Of a DNA stretch of 64,000 nt, positions 50,093 through 60,930 are shown piece after piece. This DNA is from Haemophilus paraphrohaemolyticus (GTDB lineage: Bacteria; Pseudomonadota; Gammaproteobacteria; Enterobacterales; Pasteurellaceae). The position numbers and the translations under genes are program-made. Each line of letters opens with the position of its first letter. Position 1 is the first letter of the stretch. The notes under the pieces are model-generated. The model saw only the letters and a list, made by a program, of their open reading frames with translations, had not been told where the DNA came from and did no database searches. The DNA is taken from contig NZ_MUXX01000006.1 of the NCBI RefSeq assembly GCF_002015045.1, positions 1-64,000 of the forward strand. The letters run 5' to 3'.

Positions 50093-50791
50093 TTAATTCG
50101 GTTTTGGTTGTAATACACTAAATATTCTTCAATTTCAGCCTGTAATTCAGCAATTGAATGATAAGTTCGAGAGTAAAAGCACTCTGATTTTAATATTGCA
50201 AAAAAGCTTTCAATCACCGCATTATCGTAGCAATTTCCTCGGCGACTCATACTTTGCACCGCTTTACCCTCCAACATTTTCACCCATTCCGCCGTACCAT
50301 ACAATACACCTTGGTCGCTATGAATAATCGGGCATTCTGTCGGTTTAATCTTACTTGTTCTAACATCTTTTTTACCAATGAAAACTTCGGGTGTGTCGCA
50401 AAGTTATAGGCAATAATTTCTCGGTTAGCCAAGTCCACCAACTAGATAAGCAATCTCCGCACGAGCCAAGGCGAGCTCTCGCTGCAGCTTTTTAAACGCT
50501 CTAGGTGAAAAGTCTGTGGTTTCTGGAATTTCAATATCTTTCTTTTTCATCTTTGGCTTCACTATTTTCGGTGTTTGAAGGTTTGTATAAGGCGATTTTA
50601 CGCCATCAAGCCCTCTTTCCCGAAATGCTTTTAGCCAATAAATGACGAGAGCATGGGAAATTTGATGAAGTTTAGCCACCTCAGGGATACTATAATCCTG
50701 TTCAGTGACGAGTTTGATAATTTTCAAACGAAATTGATAAGAGTAGGACATAATCTGCACCTCAAAGTAGGTGTCCAGATTTTTGGGTGCA
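50093..50791 (-). mobile_element. IS3-family (IS150-like) element, copy 3, deleted and end-truncated
   Basis: About 700 bp. The right end (TGCACCCAAAAATCTGGACA read inward) and orfA (50425-50760) are present and joined to the C-terminal half of orfB at the same internal junction as copy 1. The other end is lost: orfB runs from YYNQNRIK straight into the DMT-transporter fragment. A one- or two-base loss near 50355 further disrupts orfB relative to copy 1. Confidence 0.8.
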
Positions 50792-50798
50792 GATCAAT

Positions 50799-50825
50799 AA
50801 GCGGTCAAATTAGACCGCTTGTTTG
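50799..50825. terminator. Terminator of the UPF0210 operon from paired uptake signals
   Basis: AAGCGGTC pairs with GACCGCTT across a short AT loop. It lies between IS copy 3 and the UPF0210 gene. Confidence 0.6.
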
Positions 50826-50886
50826 CCTTAAACAAGGAATATAAGAAAAATATTTAGTTTACAGTTTGTAAAGGATTTGACCTATA

Positions 50887-52242
50887 TTAGTTCTTCATTG
50901 ACTGCACTGGGGCTGGAATGCGTCCGCCACGATTGACGAATACCTCGCAAGATCCTTCTTTGACTGGCATAATCGGTGCATAACCAAGTAAGCCACCAAA
51001 TTCCACGCTTTCGCCCACGGTTTTACCTGTGACAGGAATAATACGTACTGCAGTGGTTTTGCTGTTGATCATACCAATTGCGGCTTCATCAGCAATAATG
51101 CCAGAAATAGTGTGTGCAGGCGTGTAACCTGGAACAGCAATCATATCTAAGCCCACTGAACAAACTGCAGTCATTGCTTCTAATTTATCTAATGTGAGCA
51201 CGCCACTTTCGGCCGCGGCAATCATACCTTCATCTTCCGAAACAGGAATAAATGCACCGCTTAACCCCCCCACGGCACTGGACGCCATCATTCCGCCTTT
51301 TTTCACGGCATCGTTTAATAGTGCAAGGGCGGCTGTTGTGCCGTGCGTGCCGCATACACTTAAGCCCATCGCTTCTAAAATACGCGCCACAGAATCGCCT
51401 ACGGCTGGAGTTGGTGCAAGCGAGAGATCCAAAATACCAAATGGAATATTGAGCATTTTAGAGGCCTCTTGCCCAATCAATTCACCTACACGAGTAATTT
51501 TAAATGCCGTTTTCTTCACCACTTCAGCCACTTCGGTCAGTGTGGTTGCATGAGCATTTTCTAACGCCTCTTTTACTACGCCTGGACCTGAAACACCGAC
51601 GTTGATCACCGCATCGGCTTCGCCCGAACCGTGGAACGCACCCGCCATAAATGGGTTGTCTTCCACCGCATTACAGAACACCACGATTTTGGCACAGCCA
51701 AAGCCTTCAGGGGTGATTTCAGCAGTCTGCTTAATCATTTCACCCGTCAGTTTTACCGCATCCATATTGATGCCCGCACGGGTGGAGCCGATATTGATTG
51801 AGCTACAGACAATGTCCGTAGTTTTCATCGCTTCGGGGATCGAACGAATCAGTACCTCGTCAGACGGCGACATTCCTTTTTGTACTAATGCGGAAAAACC
51901 GCCGATAAAAGAAACGCCAATCGCTTTTGCTGCACGGTCTAGGGTTTGGGCAATAGAAACGTAAGAATCCGCTTTGGTCGCTGCGGCAATTTGTGCGATA
52001 GGGGTAACAGAAATGCGTTGATTTACAATCGGCACGCCATATTTTGCAGAGAGAATTTTGGCGGTTTCCACCAAATTTTTGCCCACACGGGTAATTTTGT
52101 TGAAGATGTTTTGGTTCAGTTCATCAATATCGCTGCTGATACAGTCGTGCAAATCAATGCCGATGGTAATGGTCCGCACATCAAAATGTTGGTCTGATAC
52201 CATTCGGATCGTTTCTAAAATTTCATTAGATTGAATGCTCAT
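50887..52242 (-). CDS. PFL family protein (UPF0210)
   Basis: A 451-residue cytosolic protein of the UPF0210/DUF711 family, structurally related to glycyl-radical/PFL-like barrels but lacking a known activity. Conserved blocks: [55 protein letters not shown] and [19 protein letters not shown]. It is almost always encoded beside an ACT-domain protein, as here (8-bp gap), suggesting a ligand-regulated pair. Confidence 0.93.
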   Translation of the reverse strand: MSIQSNEILETIRMVSDQHFDVRTITIGIDLHDCISSDIDELNQNIFNKITRVGKNLVETAKILSAKYGVPIVNQRISVTPIAQIAAATKADSYVSIAQTLDRAAKAIGVSFIGGFSALVQKGMSPSDEVLIRSIPEAMKTTDIVCSSINIGSTRAGINMDAVKLTGEMIKQTAEITPEGFGCAKIVVFCNAVEDNPFMAGAFHGSGEADAVINVGVSGPGVVKEALENAHATTLTEVAEVVKKTAFKITRVGELIGQEASKMLNIPFGILDLSLAPTPAVGDSVARILEAMGLSVCGTHGTTAALALLNDAVKKGGMMASSAVGGLSGAFIPVSEDEGMIAAAESGVLTLDKLEAMTAVCSVGLDMIAVPGYTPAHTISGIIADEAAIGMINSKTTAVRIIPVTGKTVGESVEFGGLLGYAPIMPVKEGSCEVFVNRGGRIPAPVQSMKN

Positions 52243-52250
52243 TTTGCCCC

Positions 52251-52523
52251 CTAAATGCGGTGCATCGCTTTGAAAATTTGCTCATTTTGCAAGCGAATAT
52301 CCAACTGCAAGACTTTGCTCTGTTCGGTGAAAAGTGTTGCTAATTCAGGGAAAGAGAGCGAACATTGCGCAGTGTCCACAAGAATAATCATCGTGAAATA
52401 ATTTTCCATCAACTGCTGGCTAATGTTGAGAATGTTAATGTTGTTTTCGGCTAAGATCTTTGCAACATCGTAAACAATCCCAACACGATCTTGACCAATA
52501 ACGGTAATTACTGAATGGCTCAT
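52251..52523 (-). CDS. ACT-domain protein (UPF0237)
   Basis: A 90-residue single ACT domain ([36 protein letters not shown]) of the UPF0237 family. ACT domains bind small ligands, often amino acids. It precedes the UPF0210 gene with an 8-bp gap. The start at 52523 gives the canonical N terminus; the longer frame is not supported. Confidence 0.92.
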   Translation of the reverse strand: MSHSVITVIGQDRVGIVYDVAKILAENNINILNISQQLMENYFTMIILVDTAQCSLSFPELATLFTEQSKVLQLDIRLQNEQIFKAMHRI

Positions 52524-52602
52524 TTTTAATTCCTTTTCTGTCTTTTTAAATGGGAAGAAGTATAACACGTCTAAAAACTAAGCGGTTTAAATTTCAGTTT
52601 TT

Positions 52603-52637
52603 ATAAAAAAAGACCGCTTACTATAAAGTAAGCGGTC
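52603..52637 (-). terminator. miaB terminator from paired uptake signals
   Basis: GACCGCTTAC (52612-52621) pairs with GTAAGCGGTC (52628-52637); on the minus strand a T run follows. It sits 9 bp beyond the miaB stop. Confidence 0.85.
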
Positions 52638-52645
52638 AACTTTAG

Positions 52646-54073
52646 TTAAAGATTTACTACGTATTGTCCTACGCCAAGCTCATCTTCTTTACGGGTGCGG
52701 GCAATCACGCTTGCCGCAGATTCCACCACGCGTAAGCCCATTTCGTCTTCGGTGCGAACCACTTCGCCACGCAGAGAGTTGGTGTAAACATCGGTGATTT
52801 TTACATCCACAAATTTGCCGATCATATCAGGCGTACCCACGAAGTTCACCACGCGGTTGGTTTCGGTGCGACCTGTTAATTCCATAATGTCTTTTTTCGA
52901 TGGGCCCTCCACCAAAATGCGTTGTTCTGTGCCAAGCATTGCACGGCTGAACTGCATCGCTTGATGGTTGATGCGTTGTTGCAAGCGTGCCAAACGCTCT
53001 TTTTTCTCCTCTTCGCTCACATCATCTGGAATGTCCGCCGCTGGTGTACCTGGGCGCGCTGAGTAGATGAAGCTGAAGCTCATATCGAAATTCACTTGTT
53101 CAATTACTTTCATCGTTTGTTCGAAATCTTCTGCGGTTTCGCCTGGGAAGCCAACGATAAAGTCAGAGCTGATTTGAATGTTTGGGCGCACTTCACGCAA
53201 TTTGCGGATAATCGCTTTATACTCAAGCGCAGTGTGGTTACGTTTCATCATTGTTAAAATGCGGTCTGCACCACTTTGAATTGGCAAATGTAGGAAACTC
53301 ACTAACTCTGGGGTGTCTCGATACACTTCGATGATGTCGTCAGTAAATTCAATCGGGTGGCTGGTGGTATAACGCACGCGGTCGATACCGTCGATAGCTG
53401 CCACTAAACGCAATAATTCTGCGAAGGTGCAAATGCCACCGTCAAAGGTTTCTCCACGGTAAGCGTTTACGTTCTGACCGAGCAAGTTCACCTCGCGCAC
53501 GCCTTGTTCTGCGAGTTGGGCAATTTCGAATAAGACATCATCCACAGGGCGAGAAACTTCTTCGCCACGGGTGTAAGGTACCACGCAGAACGAGCAGTAT
53601 TTGTTACAGCCTTCCATAATCGACACGAATGCGGTTGGACCTTCGGCTTTTGGCTCTGGTAAGCGGTCGAATTTTTCAATTTCTGGGAAAGAAATATCCA
53701 CAATCGCACGGTCGCCACCACGGATTTTATTAATCATTTCAGGCAAGCGGTGTAAAGTTTGTGGCCCGAACACAATGTCTACGAACGGTGCACGTTCGCG
53801 AATATGTTCGCCTTCTTGCGAAGCCACACAACCGCCCACGCCGATGATGAGATCAGGCTTGTCTTTCTTCCAGTTTTTCCATCGACCTAATTGCGAGAAT
53901 ACTTTTTCTTGTGCTTTTTCACGAATTGAACAGGTGTTGAGTAATAACACGTCCGCTTCTTCAGGTTTGTCGGTCAATTCTAAACCGTGAGTTGAATTTA
54001 AGAGATCCGCCATTTTAGATGAATCGTATTCATTCATCTGACAGCCCCAAGTGGTAATATGTAATTTTGCCAT
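52646..54073 (-). CDS. miaB: tRNA-2-methylthio-N6-dimethylallyladenosine synthase
   Basis: Radical-SAM methylthiotransferase acting on i6A37 of tRNAs. The 475-residue protein has the N-terminal UPF0004 domain with three Cys ([26 protein letters not shown]), the radical-SAM CxxxCxxC (CNKYCSFC, about residue 157) and a C-terminal TRAM domain. All cluster ligands are present. Confidence 0.97.
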   Translation of the reverse strand: MAKLHITTWGCQMNEYDSSKMADLLNSTHGLELTDKPEEADVLLLNTCSIREKAQEKVFSQLGRWKNWKKDKPDLIIGVGGCVASQEGEHIRERAPFVDIVFGPQTLHRLPEMINKIRGGDRAIVDISFPEIEKFDRLPEPKAEGPTAFVSIMEGCNKYCSFCVVPYTRGEEVSRPVDDVLFEIAQLAEQGVREVNLLGQNVNAYRGETFDGGICTFAELLRLVAAIDGIDRVRYTTSHPIEFTDDIIEVYRDTPELVSFLHLPIQSGADRILTMMKRNHTALEYKAIIRKLREVRPNIQISSDFIVGFPGETAEDFEQTMKVIEQVNFDMSFSFIYSARPGTPAADIPDDVSEEEKKERLARLQQRINHQAMQFSRAMLGTEQRILVEGPSKKDIMELTGRTETNRVVNFVGTPDMIGKFVDVKITDVYTNSLRGEVVRTEDEMGLRVVESAASVIARTRKEDELGVGQYVVNL

Positions 54074-54217
54074 AGTGTCAAATAATAGGTTATCAAGAGT
54101 AAGAAAAGAAAAGCGTAGAGCTAAGTTTAAACTGGCTCCACGCTAAAAAGTCTGGGCTATTTTACCCGATTGGCTATTTTTTGGCTATAACTAAATAGTT
54201 GTTAAGGTTATTTCGTT

Positions 54218-54466
54218 TTAACGATGAATCTTACTTCTCATCAACTCAATTACATCGGTAATCTCTTGTGTTGGTGCTGGAAGTTGATGCATCACCCAGC
54301 GAAAAAGCTCTGGATCAGGGTAAGTGAGCATTTCCGCAAAAGCTTGTTGCTCAGCTTCAGTGAGACTATCAAAATGATTTTGGTAGAATGGCATAATCAT
54401 TTTATCTAATTCGCGCATCCCGCGGCGACACGCCCATTCCAGTTTAAAGCGGTCAATTTCTGCCAT
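54218..54466 (-). CDS. sdhE: FAD assembly factor SdhE
   Basis: An 82-residue protein of the SdhE/YgfY family that helps attach FAD covalently to flavoprotein subunits. The RGMRELD signature (residues 15-21) is intact. In Pasteurellaceae the main client would be fumarate reductase FrdA. It lies 18 bp downstream of ispH on the minus strand and may be the last gene of the glnB-lspA-ispH-sdhE unit. Confidence 0.93.
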   Translation of the reverse strand: MAEIDRFKLEWACRRGMRELDKMIMPFYQNHFDSLTEAEQQAFAEMLTYPDPELFRWVMHQLPAPTQEITDVIELMRSKIHR

Positions 54467-54484
54467 TATTTTACTCCTTATCCT

Positions 54485-55429
54485 CTACTGCACTTCATTG
54501 ATACGTAATTCTTTTGGCACTTCAAAGAACATATTTTCTTCCAAACCTTCAAGGTTTGCGACCTCTGTCGCGCCTAATTCTTTTAGGTGTGAAATGACTG
54601 ATTGCACCAACACTTCAGGTGCAGAAGCCCCAGCGGTAATGCCAATGGTTTGCACACCCTCTAACCAACTTGGATCGATATCTTCGGGCCCATCAATCAG
54701 TTGCGACTTCACGCCCATACGGCTTGCAAGTTCCGCCAAGCGGTTGGAATTGGAAGAATTTTTGGAACCAATCACCAACACCAATTGCGACTGTTTCGCT
54801 AGCTCTCGCACCGCTTGCTGGCGATTTGTGGTCGCATAACAAATATCGTTTTTACGTGGGCCTTGAATTGCGGGATATTTCTCTTTCAACGCTTCAATCA
54901 CACCGCTTGTATCATCAATAGAAAGCGTGGTTTGCGTCATAAAAGTCAACTCATCTTGATTAGAAACTGGCAAGTTGGCAATATCTTCCACCGATTCCAC
55001 TAAGTAAATACCGCCCTCTTCGTTATCGTACTGCCCCATTGTGCCAAGCACTTCTGGGTGCCCTTCGTGCCCGATTAAAATCGCTTTTGTGCCTTTACGG
55101 CTCGCACGAGCCACCTGCATATGCACTTTTGTTACCAATGGGCAAGTGGCGTCAAACACTTTCAAGCCTCGGCGTTTTGCTTCTTGGCGAACCGCTTGCG
55201 AAACTCCGTGAGCCGAGAAAATCACAATCGCATCATCAGGCACTTCATCCAACTCTTCAACAAAAATTGCTCCTTTCGCTTTCAAGCCGTCCACCACAAA
55301 GCGGTTATGTACCACTTCGTGACGCACATAAATTGGCGCACCATGAATTTCAAGGGCAAGTTCTACAATCGAAATCGCACGATCCACGCCCGCACAGAAT
55401 CCGCGCGGATTGGCTAATAAAATCTTCAT
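54485..55429 (-). CDS. ispH: 4-hydroxy-3-methylbut-2-enyl diphosphate reductase
   Basis: Last enzyme of the MEP isoprenoid pathway, making IPP and DMAPP. The 314-residue Fe-S protein has cluster Cys12 ([15 protein letters not shown]), a second Cys in DATCPLV and a third in [10 protein letters not shown]. Its ATG directly abuts the lspA stop (TAAATG), a conserved lspA-ispH pair. Confidence 0.97.
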   Translation of the reverse strand: MKILLANPRGFCAGVDRAISIVELALEIHGAPIYVRHEVVHNRFVVDGLKAKGAIFVEELDEVPDDAIVIFSAHGVSQAVRQEAKRRGLKVFDATCPLVTKVHMQVARASRKGTKAILIGHEGHPEVLGTMGQYDNEEGGIYLVESVEDIANLPVSNQDELTFMTQTTLSIDDTSGVIEALKEKYPAIQGPRKNDICYATTNRQQAVRELAKQSQLVLVIGSKNSSNSNRLAELASRMGVKSQLIDGPEDIDPSWLEGVQTIGITAGASAPEVLVQSVISHLKELGATEVANLEGLEENMFFEVPKELRINEVQ

Positions 55430-55993
55430 TTAATCACTCTTTTTCTTCTTGCTTTCAAAAAATGCGGCTAACACCAACAAACCAGCCCCCACCGAAATGG
55501 CGATGTCTGCCACGTTGAAAGTCGCAAAATGGTAGCCGTCCCAATTCCAATAAAAATCAAAAAAATCAACCACGTAGCCTTGGCAAACATTTAAGCGGTT
55601 GTAAGGTTCATCAGGTGTAAAACCAAGCAGACTGCATTTGTCTACTGCACGGTCAATCGCATTACCCAACGCTCCACCGATAATCAGCGAATATGCAATA
55701 TTTTCCCATTTTTTGACCGCTTTTGTCTCTTTATTACGATAAAGCATCACGGTCAACGCTGCAGAAATCACAACCGCCAAGCCTAGGAAAAAGTAGGTTT
55801 GCCAGCCATCGTGATCGGCTAAAAAGCTAAATGCCGCTCCATAATTACGGGCATAAGTCAGGTTAAAAATCGGAAATACATTCACGCTTTCATAAAAGCG
55901 GAAATTCGTCACCACCACATATTTTGACCACAAATCGCCCACGATAACGACTAAACTCAGCCAGAGCCAAGCTAATCCTGTTTTATGCTTCAT
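55430..55993 (-). CDS. lspA: Lipoprotein signal peptidase
   Basis: A 187-residue inner-membrane aspartyl protease (SPase II) that cleaves prolipoprotein signal peptides, needed for the lipoproteins seen in this window. It has four membrane helices. The catalytic Asp pair lies in GNAIDRAVD and in the C-terminal [14 protein letters not shown] block. It is slightly longer than E. coli LspA because of an insert after GNAIDRA ([20 protein letters not shown]) and a Lys-rich tail. Confidence 0.95.
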   Translation of the reverse strand: MKHKTGLAWLWLSLVVIVGDLWSKYVVVTNFRFYESVNVFPIFNLTYARNYGAAFSFLADHDGWQTYFFLGLAVVISAALTVMLYRNKETKAVKKWENIAYSLIIGGALGNAIDRAVDKCSLLGFTPDEPYNRLNVCQGYVVDFFDFYWNWDGYHFATFNVADIAISVGAGLLVLAAFFESKKKKSD

Positions 55994-55996
55994 GCT

Positions 55997-56422
<426 letters not shown>

Positions 56423-56504
56423 TTATAGTATTCCTTGATGATAGGGGTAGAATTCCGACTAATTTAGTTGGTTATTATTTACTTTTTATTTAAGAGGATT
56501 ACCT

Positions 56505-56996
56505 ATGTCTTTTGAAATTACTGCTTTTAGTACCTGTCCTTTAGGTGAAATCATTGACTACATTCTGCCTAATTTCCACCAAAAACACCGCTCAGAACTT
56601 CCTGTATTAATTGAGTTGGCAGAAAAAGTAGAAAATCGCCACGCAGATCACCCCGCTTGTCCGAAAGGTTTGGCTTCAGTCATTCGAAAAGTCTATGACG
56701 ATTTAACGATGCATATGATGAAAGAGGAACAAGTGCTGTTTCCACTCATTCAATCAGGACGCGGACCAATGGCAGCCGCGCCAATTTCAGTGATGGAAGC
56801 CGAACACGCGGAAGCACATAATGATTTAGCCGATATTATCGCCCTCACACACGAATTTACCCCACCAGAAGGCGCTTGCACCAGCTGGACGAATCTCTAC
56901 AACGGCTTAAAAACCTTCGCGACTGATTTAACTAACCACACCGAATTAGAAAATGACGTGTTGTTTGTTAGAGCTTTAAGAGGTGATCAACCGTAA
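56505..56996 (+). CDS. YtfE/RIC-like di-iron hemerythrin-domain protein lacking the N-terminal domain
   Basis: A 163-residue protein resembling the C-terminal hemerythrin-like domain of YtfE (RIC), which repairs nitrosatively damaged Fe-S clusters. The iron ligands are suggested by His residues in FHQKHR, NRHADHP, MHMMKEEQVLFP, EAEHAEAHND and NHTELENDVLF. The ScdA_N domain (about 55 residues with the CCGG motif) present in E. coli YtfE (220 residues) is absent. AAGAGGA precedes the ATG, so this is a natural short form rather than a misread start. Function inferred. Confidence 0.85.
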   Translation: MSFEITAFSTCPLGEIIDYILPNFHQKHRSELPVLIELAEKVENRHADHPACPKGLASVIRKVYDDLTMHMMKEEQVLFPLIQSGRGPMAAAPISVMEAEHAEAHNDLADIIALTHEFTPPEGACTSWTNLYNGLKTFATDLTNHTELENDVLFVRALRGDQP

Positions 56997-57103
56997 TATC
57001 TTTTGTTGGGTGGGCGTTGCTCACCCTCATCTATTCCCAAATTTACCTTTCTCTCATTTATCGCTAGAATAGCCTCATTTTATGAGGAATCTATAAACCC
57101 TTT

Positions 57104-57433
57104 ATGAACCCTTGGATTTTATTAGGCTTTGCAATTGTGATCGAAGTCATCGGCTCAAATTGCATTAAAGCCAGCAACGGCTTTACCAAACCGCTTCCAA
57201 CCGTGATTGCGATCGGGGCATTTGTGATTGCCTTGTATCTGCTTTCTATCATTACCAAAACGCTACCGCTTGGGATTGTGTATGCGGTTTGGTCTGGCGT
57301 GGGCATTGTGCTTACTACATTGGTAGCAATGTTCGTATTCGGGCAAAAACCCGATTTACCTAGCATGATTGGAATGGTGTTAATTATCGGCGGGGTGTTG
57401 GTGATTAACTTATTTTCTAATCATTCTTCATAG
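57104..57433 (+). CDS. Small multidrug resistance (SMR) family transporter
   Basis: A 109-residue four-helix membrane protein. The membrane-embedded glutamate (Glu15 in AIVIEVIGSNCIKAS) and the helix-2 to helix-4 pattern (PLGIVYAVWSGVGIVLTTL) match EmrE/SugE-type exporters. It may export quaternary ammonium compounds or guanidinium; EmrE-like is more likely from the YAVWSG motif. It is alone, and its end overlaps a possible gene remnant on the other strand. Confidence 0.9.
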   Translation: MNPWILLGFAIVIEVIGSNCIKASNGFTKPLPTVIAIGAFVIALYLLSIITKTLPLGIVYAVWSGVGIVLTTLVAMFVFGQKPDLPSMIGMVLIIGGVLVINLFSNHSS

Positions 57434-57573
57434 CGGCCATTCTTTCTTAATTTTCTGCTAAACAATGGCTCATCCTCCTTTTCGTCCGTAAAGCAATGAT
57501 TGCCAAATTGAAGTGTTGCGGAAAACCCAGCACCATCATTTTGATATAAAAATTGGGAGAGCTTAAATGTGTC
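57421..57573 (-). pseudogene. Possible 3' remnant of an unidentified gene
   Basis: A minus-strand frame without start codon reads FKLSQFLYQNDGAGFSATLQ... and ends LFSRKLRKNGRYEE at 57421. The composition looks coding and it has no promoter or ribosome site. I do not recognise it. The rest of 57434-57682 holds only an AT-rich stretch with a TATAAT-like motif before the hydrolase. Confidence 0.3.
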
Positions 57574-57682
57574 AAATCATAAATTTGATTATTTATTACA
57601 AAATTATAATACATAGCTGAAAATCTTTAATGAACTGCTATGATTATAACGTTAATTTACTTAAATTTTTACAGGAAAAACA

Positions 57683-58222
57683 ATGAGTAAAATCTATATC
57701 ACTCACGGCTATACGGCAAACGGCAACAAACATTGGTTTCCGTGGTTAGAACAAAAATTGGCAGAAAAAGGGCTCGAATGTGAGCGTTTAACGATGCCGA
57801 ATTCGGAGAGTCCGACACCTGAATCGTGGTTAAAATACCATCAAGAAAAAATTATGCTGGATGAAAATACGATTTTAATTGGACATAGTTTAGGTTGCAT
57901 CGCAACGCTAAATTTCCTTGCAACACAGCAGCAAAAAATCAAAGGGGCGATTTTTGTTTCAGGCTTTTATGAAAAATTACCGAATCTGCCTGAACTTGAT
58001 ATTTTTGCCGATTTCTACGCAAATTTAACCGCTTATAATCTAGAAAAATCTTTTGTAGTGGCATCACTGGACGATCATATCGTGCCATATCAATACAGCG
58101 ATCATTTAGCTCAATTTCTGGGTGCAGACTATATTCGATTACCAAAAGGCGGGCATTTTTTAGAACGTGAAGGTATCACAGAACTGCCGATTGTGTTGGA
58201 TTTAATTGAGAAATTACTGTAA
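57683..58222 (+). CDS. RBBP9/YdeN family serine hydrolase
   Basis: A 179-residue alpha/beta hydrolase of the RBBP9/YdeN type. It has the nucleophile elbow GHSLGC (Ser69), the acid in VASLDDHIVP (Asp about 131) and the catalytic His in GGHFLER (about 160). It starts MSKIYITHGYTANGNKHWFPWL, characteristic of the family. The substrate is unknown. AGGA precedes the ATG. Confidence 0.88.
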   Translation: MSKIYITHGYTANGNKHWFPWLEQKLAEKGLECERLTMPNSESPTPESWLKYHQEKIMLDENTILIGHSLGCIATLNFLATQQQKIKGAIFVSGFYEKLPNLPELDIFADFYANLTAYNLEKSFVVASLDDHIVPYQYSDHLAQFLGADYIRLPKGGHFLEREGITELPIVLDLIEKLL

Positions 58223-58240
58223 TACTGTAATGCAGATAAA

Positions 58241-58268
58241 ATAAAACCCCGCAACATTTGCTGCAGGG
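58241..58268 (-). terminator. Terminator of the second tRNA-Ser
   Basis: Minus-strand CCCTGCAGC pairs with GTTGCGGGG (with G-U pairs) and is followed by TTTTATTTT. Confidence 0.85.
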
Positions 58269-58274
58269 CTTCTA

Positions 58275-58381
58275 AATTTGATGGCGGAGGAAGTGAGATT
58301 CGAACTCACGGAGGGCGTAAACCCTCGCCGGTTTTCAAGACCGGTGCCTTCAACCACTCGACCATTCCTCCGTTGAAAACG
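58275..58381 (-). repeat. 107-bp arm of a perfect inverted repeat (tRNA-Ser copy 2 plus flanks)
   Basis: Reverse complement of 5258-5364, covering the tRNA and short flanks. Confidence 0.85.
58282..58371 (-). tRNA. tRNA-Ser (anticodon UGA), second copy
   Basis: Identical over all 90 nt to the copy at 5268-5357, in the opposite orientation. The terminator differs, so the duplication is bounded to the gene and about 17 flanking bases. Confidence 0.98.
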
Positions 58382-58597
58382 TGCAAGATAATAATTGAAT
58401 TTTGAAAGTGAGTAAATAGAATTTTTTTACTTTTTAATTAAAAGCATTCTTTTTGTTCAGTTTGGTGTTTATTTATTCTGAAACTTTTCTAATTTTATAA
58501 AATGATGTACTAGAGTTTGAAGATTTATAAAAATATTTAAGATAATGTTGCTTTTTAACCAAAAGAGTTATTTTTTCATCATTTGACTCTAAAAGGC
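58382..58597. other. AT-rich gap between tRNA-Ser and tRNA-Thr
   Basis: No gene is seen. It must contain the divergent tRNA-Ser promoter. Confidence 0.5.
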
Positions 58598-58625
58598 TTG
58601 AAAGCAATTTTAAAATCCTTATAAT
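58598..58625 (+). promoter_or_regulatory. tRNA-Thr promoter
   Basis: -35 TTGAAA (58598-58603), 16-bp spacer, -10 TATAAT (58620-58625), then a GC-rich discriminator typical of stable RNA genes. Confidence 0.8.
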
Positions 58626-58668
58626 TCGCTCCCGTTGTAATCACAACGTTCCCAATTTATACATTCCA

Positions 58669-58745
<77 letters not shown>

Positions 58746-58840
58746 TCTTCAATCATATAATCAAGAAAACATCCTAATTCCATAATAGTAATAAGCAGTC
58801 TCATTTTGCAAAAATTCTGCAAAAATCGACCACTTAAGCA

Positions 58841-60871
58841 TTACGCAATTCCTTTATGTCTTAATAACGCATCAAGGGTTGGTTTGCGACCACGGAAGCG
58901 TTCGAATAACACCATCGGTTCTTCTGAACCGCCACGGGTTAAGATGCAATCTAAGAATTGTTGCCCTGTTTGGCGGTTGAAAATGCCTTCTTCTTCAAAT
59001 TTTGAGAATGCATCTGCCGACAACACTTCTGCCCATAAGTAGCTGTAATAACCTGCCGCATAACCACCTGCGAAAATATGGCTAAAGCTGTGCGGGGTGC
59101 GTACCCATTCAGGCGTTTTTACAACAGCGACATCTTTTTTGACTGCTTGTAAGGTCTCTAACACCAAGCCTTCACGCGGTTGAGCTAAGTGTAATCGGAA
59201 GTCGAATAAACCGAATTCTAACTGACGAAGCACAAACATTGCTGCTTGGAAGTTTTTCGCTTTCAGTAACTGCGTGAGTTTCTCTTTCGGCAACGGTTCG
59301 CCCGTTTCATAATGCCCTGAAATAAACTGTAAGGCTTCCTCTTCCCAGCACCAATTTTCTAAAAATTGGCTCGGCAATTCCACCGCATCCCACGGCACAC
59401 CGTTGATGCCTGCCACGTCGCCTACATCAATTTGGGTCAGCATATGGTGAATACCGTGTCCGAATTCGTGGAAAAGCGTAGTCACTTCATCGTGGGTAAA
59501 CAACGCAGGTTTGTCGCCGATTGGCTTGTTGAAGTTACAGGTTAAATACGCCACGGGCTTTTGTAATGAACCATCTGCTAAGCGTTTTTGGTTGATACAG
59601 TCATCCATCCATGCCCCGCCACGTTTATTTTCACGAGCGTATAAGTCTAAGTAGAACGAGCCGCGCTCTTCGCTTTTTTCGTCATAAATTTGGAAGAAAC
59701 GCACATCTTCGTGCCAAGTGTCAATGCCAAATTTCTCTTCAATACGTAAGCCAAAAATGCGTTTCATAAGCTCAAATAAGCCTGAAAGTACGCGATCTTC
59801 TGGAAAATATGGACGAAGTTCTTCGTCGTTGATAGCATACAACGCCTGTTTTTGTTTCTCACTATAGAAAGCAATATCCCAAGGCTCTAGGGTTTCCACA
59901 CCGTAGTTTGCTTTAACAAATTGTTTCAATTCGCAAATTTCTTTTTTGCCTTGCTCTTTTGAACGTTTTGCAAGATCTTCCAAGAAATCGACCACTTGTT
60001 GCGGGTTTTCCGCCATTTTGGTCGCTAATGAAAGATGAGCATAGGTTTCAAAACCAAGCAATTGCGCCATTTCAAGACGAAGTTTTAATTTCTCCGCAAT
60101 ATTCGCGGAGTTGTCCCATTTGCCTGCGTTTGAACCTTGATCGGAAGCACGGGTAGCATACTCTTTGTAGATCATTTTGCGTAATTCGCGGTTTTCACAA
60201 TAGACTAACACAGGGTAATAGCTTGGGAATTCAAGGGTGAAACGATAGCCTTCTTTACCTTTGCTTTGGGCAGATAATTTTGCCGCTTCTAATGCTGATT
60301 CTGGCAAACCTTTAAGCTGTGCCTCGTCTGTCACAACAATATCCCAACCCATTGTTGCATCTAACACGTTATTACTAAATTGTGAGCTGAGTTCTGATAA
60401 GCGTGCTGAAACTTCGCCATAGCGTTTTTGTTTGTCGGCTGGCAATGAAATGCCAGACAGCTCAAAGTCACGCAAGCTGTTTTCTACCGCTTTTTTCTGT
60501 GCTACAGAATAGGTAGCAAATTCAGGAGAGTTTTTGAGTTTCACATAGCCTTGATACAAACCTTGGTGTTGCCCTGCCCAAGTGCTGTAATCGGATAATA
60601 ACGGCAAGCAGGCTTGATAGGCTTCGCGCAATTCAGGCGAGTTTTTCACGCCATTTAAATGCCCAATGGGTGACCACGCATGGTTAAATTTATCACCTGC
60701 CATCACTTGTGGCAGATAGAAATTTTCCCAGGTTGGATTGTCGATTTGTGAAACGCGTTCAATAGTTTCACGGCACTCTTTAATCACAGCTTCTACCGCA
60801 GGTTGGATATGTTCAGGTTTAATTTGCGAGAATGGCGGCAAGCCTGTGTAGTTGAGTAATGGGTTTGACAT
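58841..60871 (-). CDS. prlC: Oligopeptidase A
   Basis: A 676-residue M3 zinc metallopeptidase that degrades oligopeptides, including cleaved signal peptides, in the cytosol. The zinc motif HEFGHGIHHML (about residue 467) and the helical N terminus (SNPLLNYTGLPPFSQIKPEHI) are typical. It lies 59 bp downstream of folK and is probably independent. Confidence 0.97.
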   Translation of the reverse strand: MSNPLLNYTGLPPFSQIKPEHIQPAVEAVIKECRETIERVSQIDNPTWENFYLPQVMAGDKFNHAWSPIGHLNGVKNSPELREAYQACLPLLSDYSTWAGQHQGLYQGYVKLKNSPEFATYSVAQKKAVENSLRDFELSGISLPADKQKRYGEVSARLSELSSQFSNNVLDATMGWDIVVTDEAQLKGLPESALEAAKLSAQSKGKEGYRFTLEFPSYYPVLVYCENRELRKMIYKEYATRASDQGSNAGKWDNSANIAEKLKLRLEMAQLLGFETYAHLSLATKMAENPQQVVDFLEDLAKRSKEQGKKEICELKQFVKANYGVETLEPWDIAFYSEKQKQALYAINDEELRPYFPEDRVLSGLFELMKRIFGLRIEEKFGIDTWHEDVRFFQIYDEKSEERGSFYLDLYARENKRGGAWMDDCINQKRLADGSLQKPVAYLTCNFNKPIGDKPALFTHDEVTTLFHEFGHGIHHMLTQIDVGDVAGINGVPWDAVELPSQFLENWCWEEEALQFISGHYETGEPLPKEKLTQLLKAKNFQAAMFVLRQLEFGLFDFRLHLAQPREGLVLETLQAVKKDVAVVKTPEWVRTPHSFSHIFAGGYAAGYYSYLWAEVLSADAFSKFEEEGIFNRQTGQQFLDCILTRGGSEEPMVLFERFRGRKPTLDALLRHKGIA

Positions 60872-60930
60872 TGTTATTCCTTATATTTAACTTCCCTCCC
60901 TCCGCGAACGGAGAGAGCAAACATTTTTTA

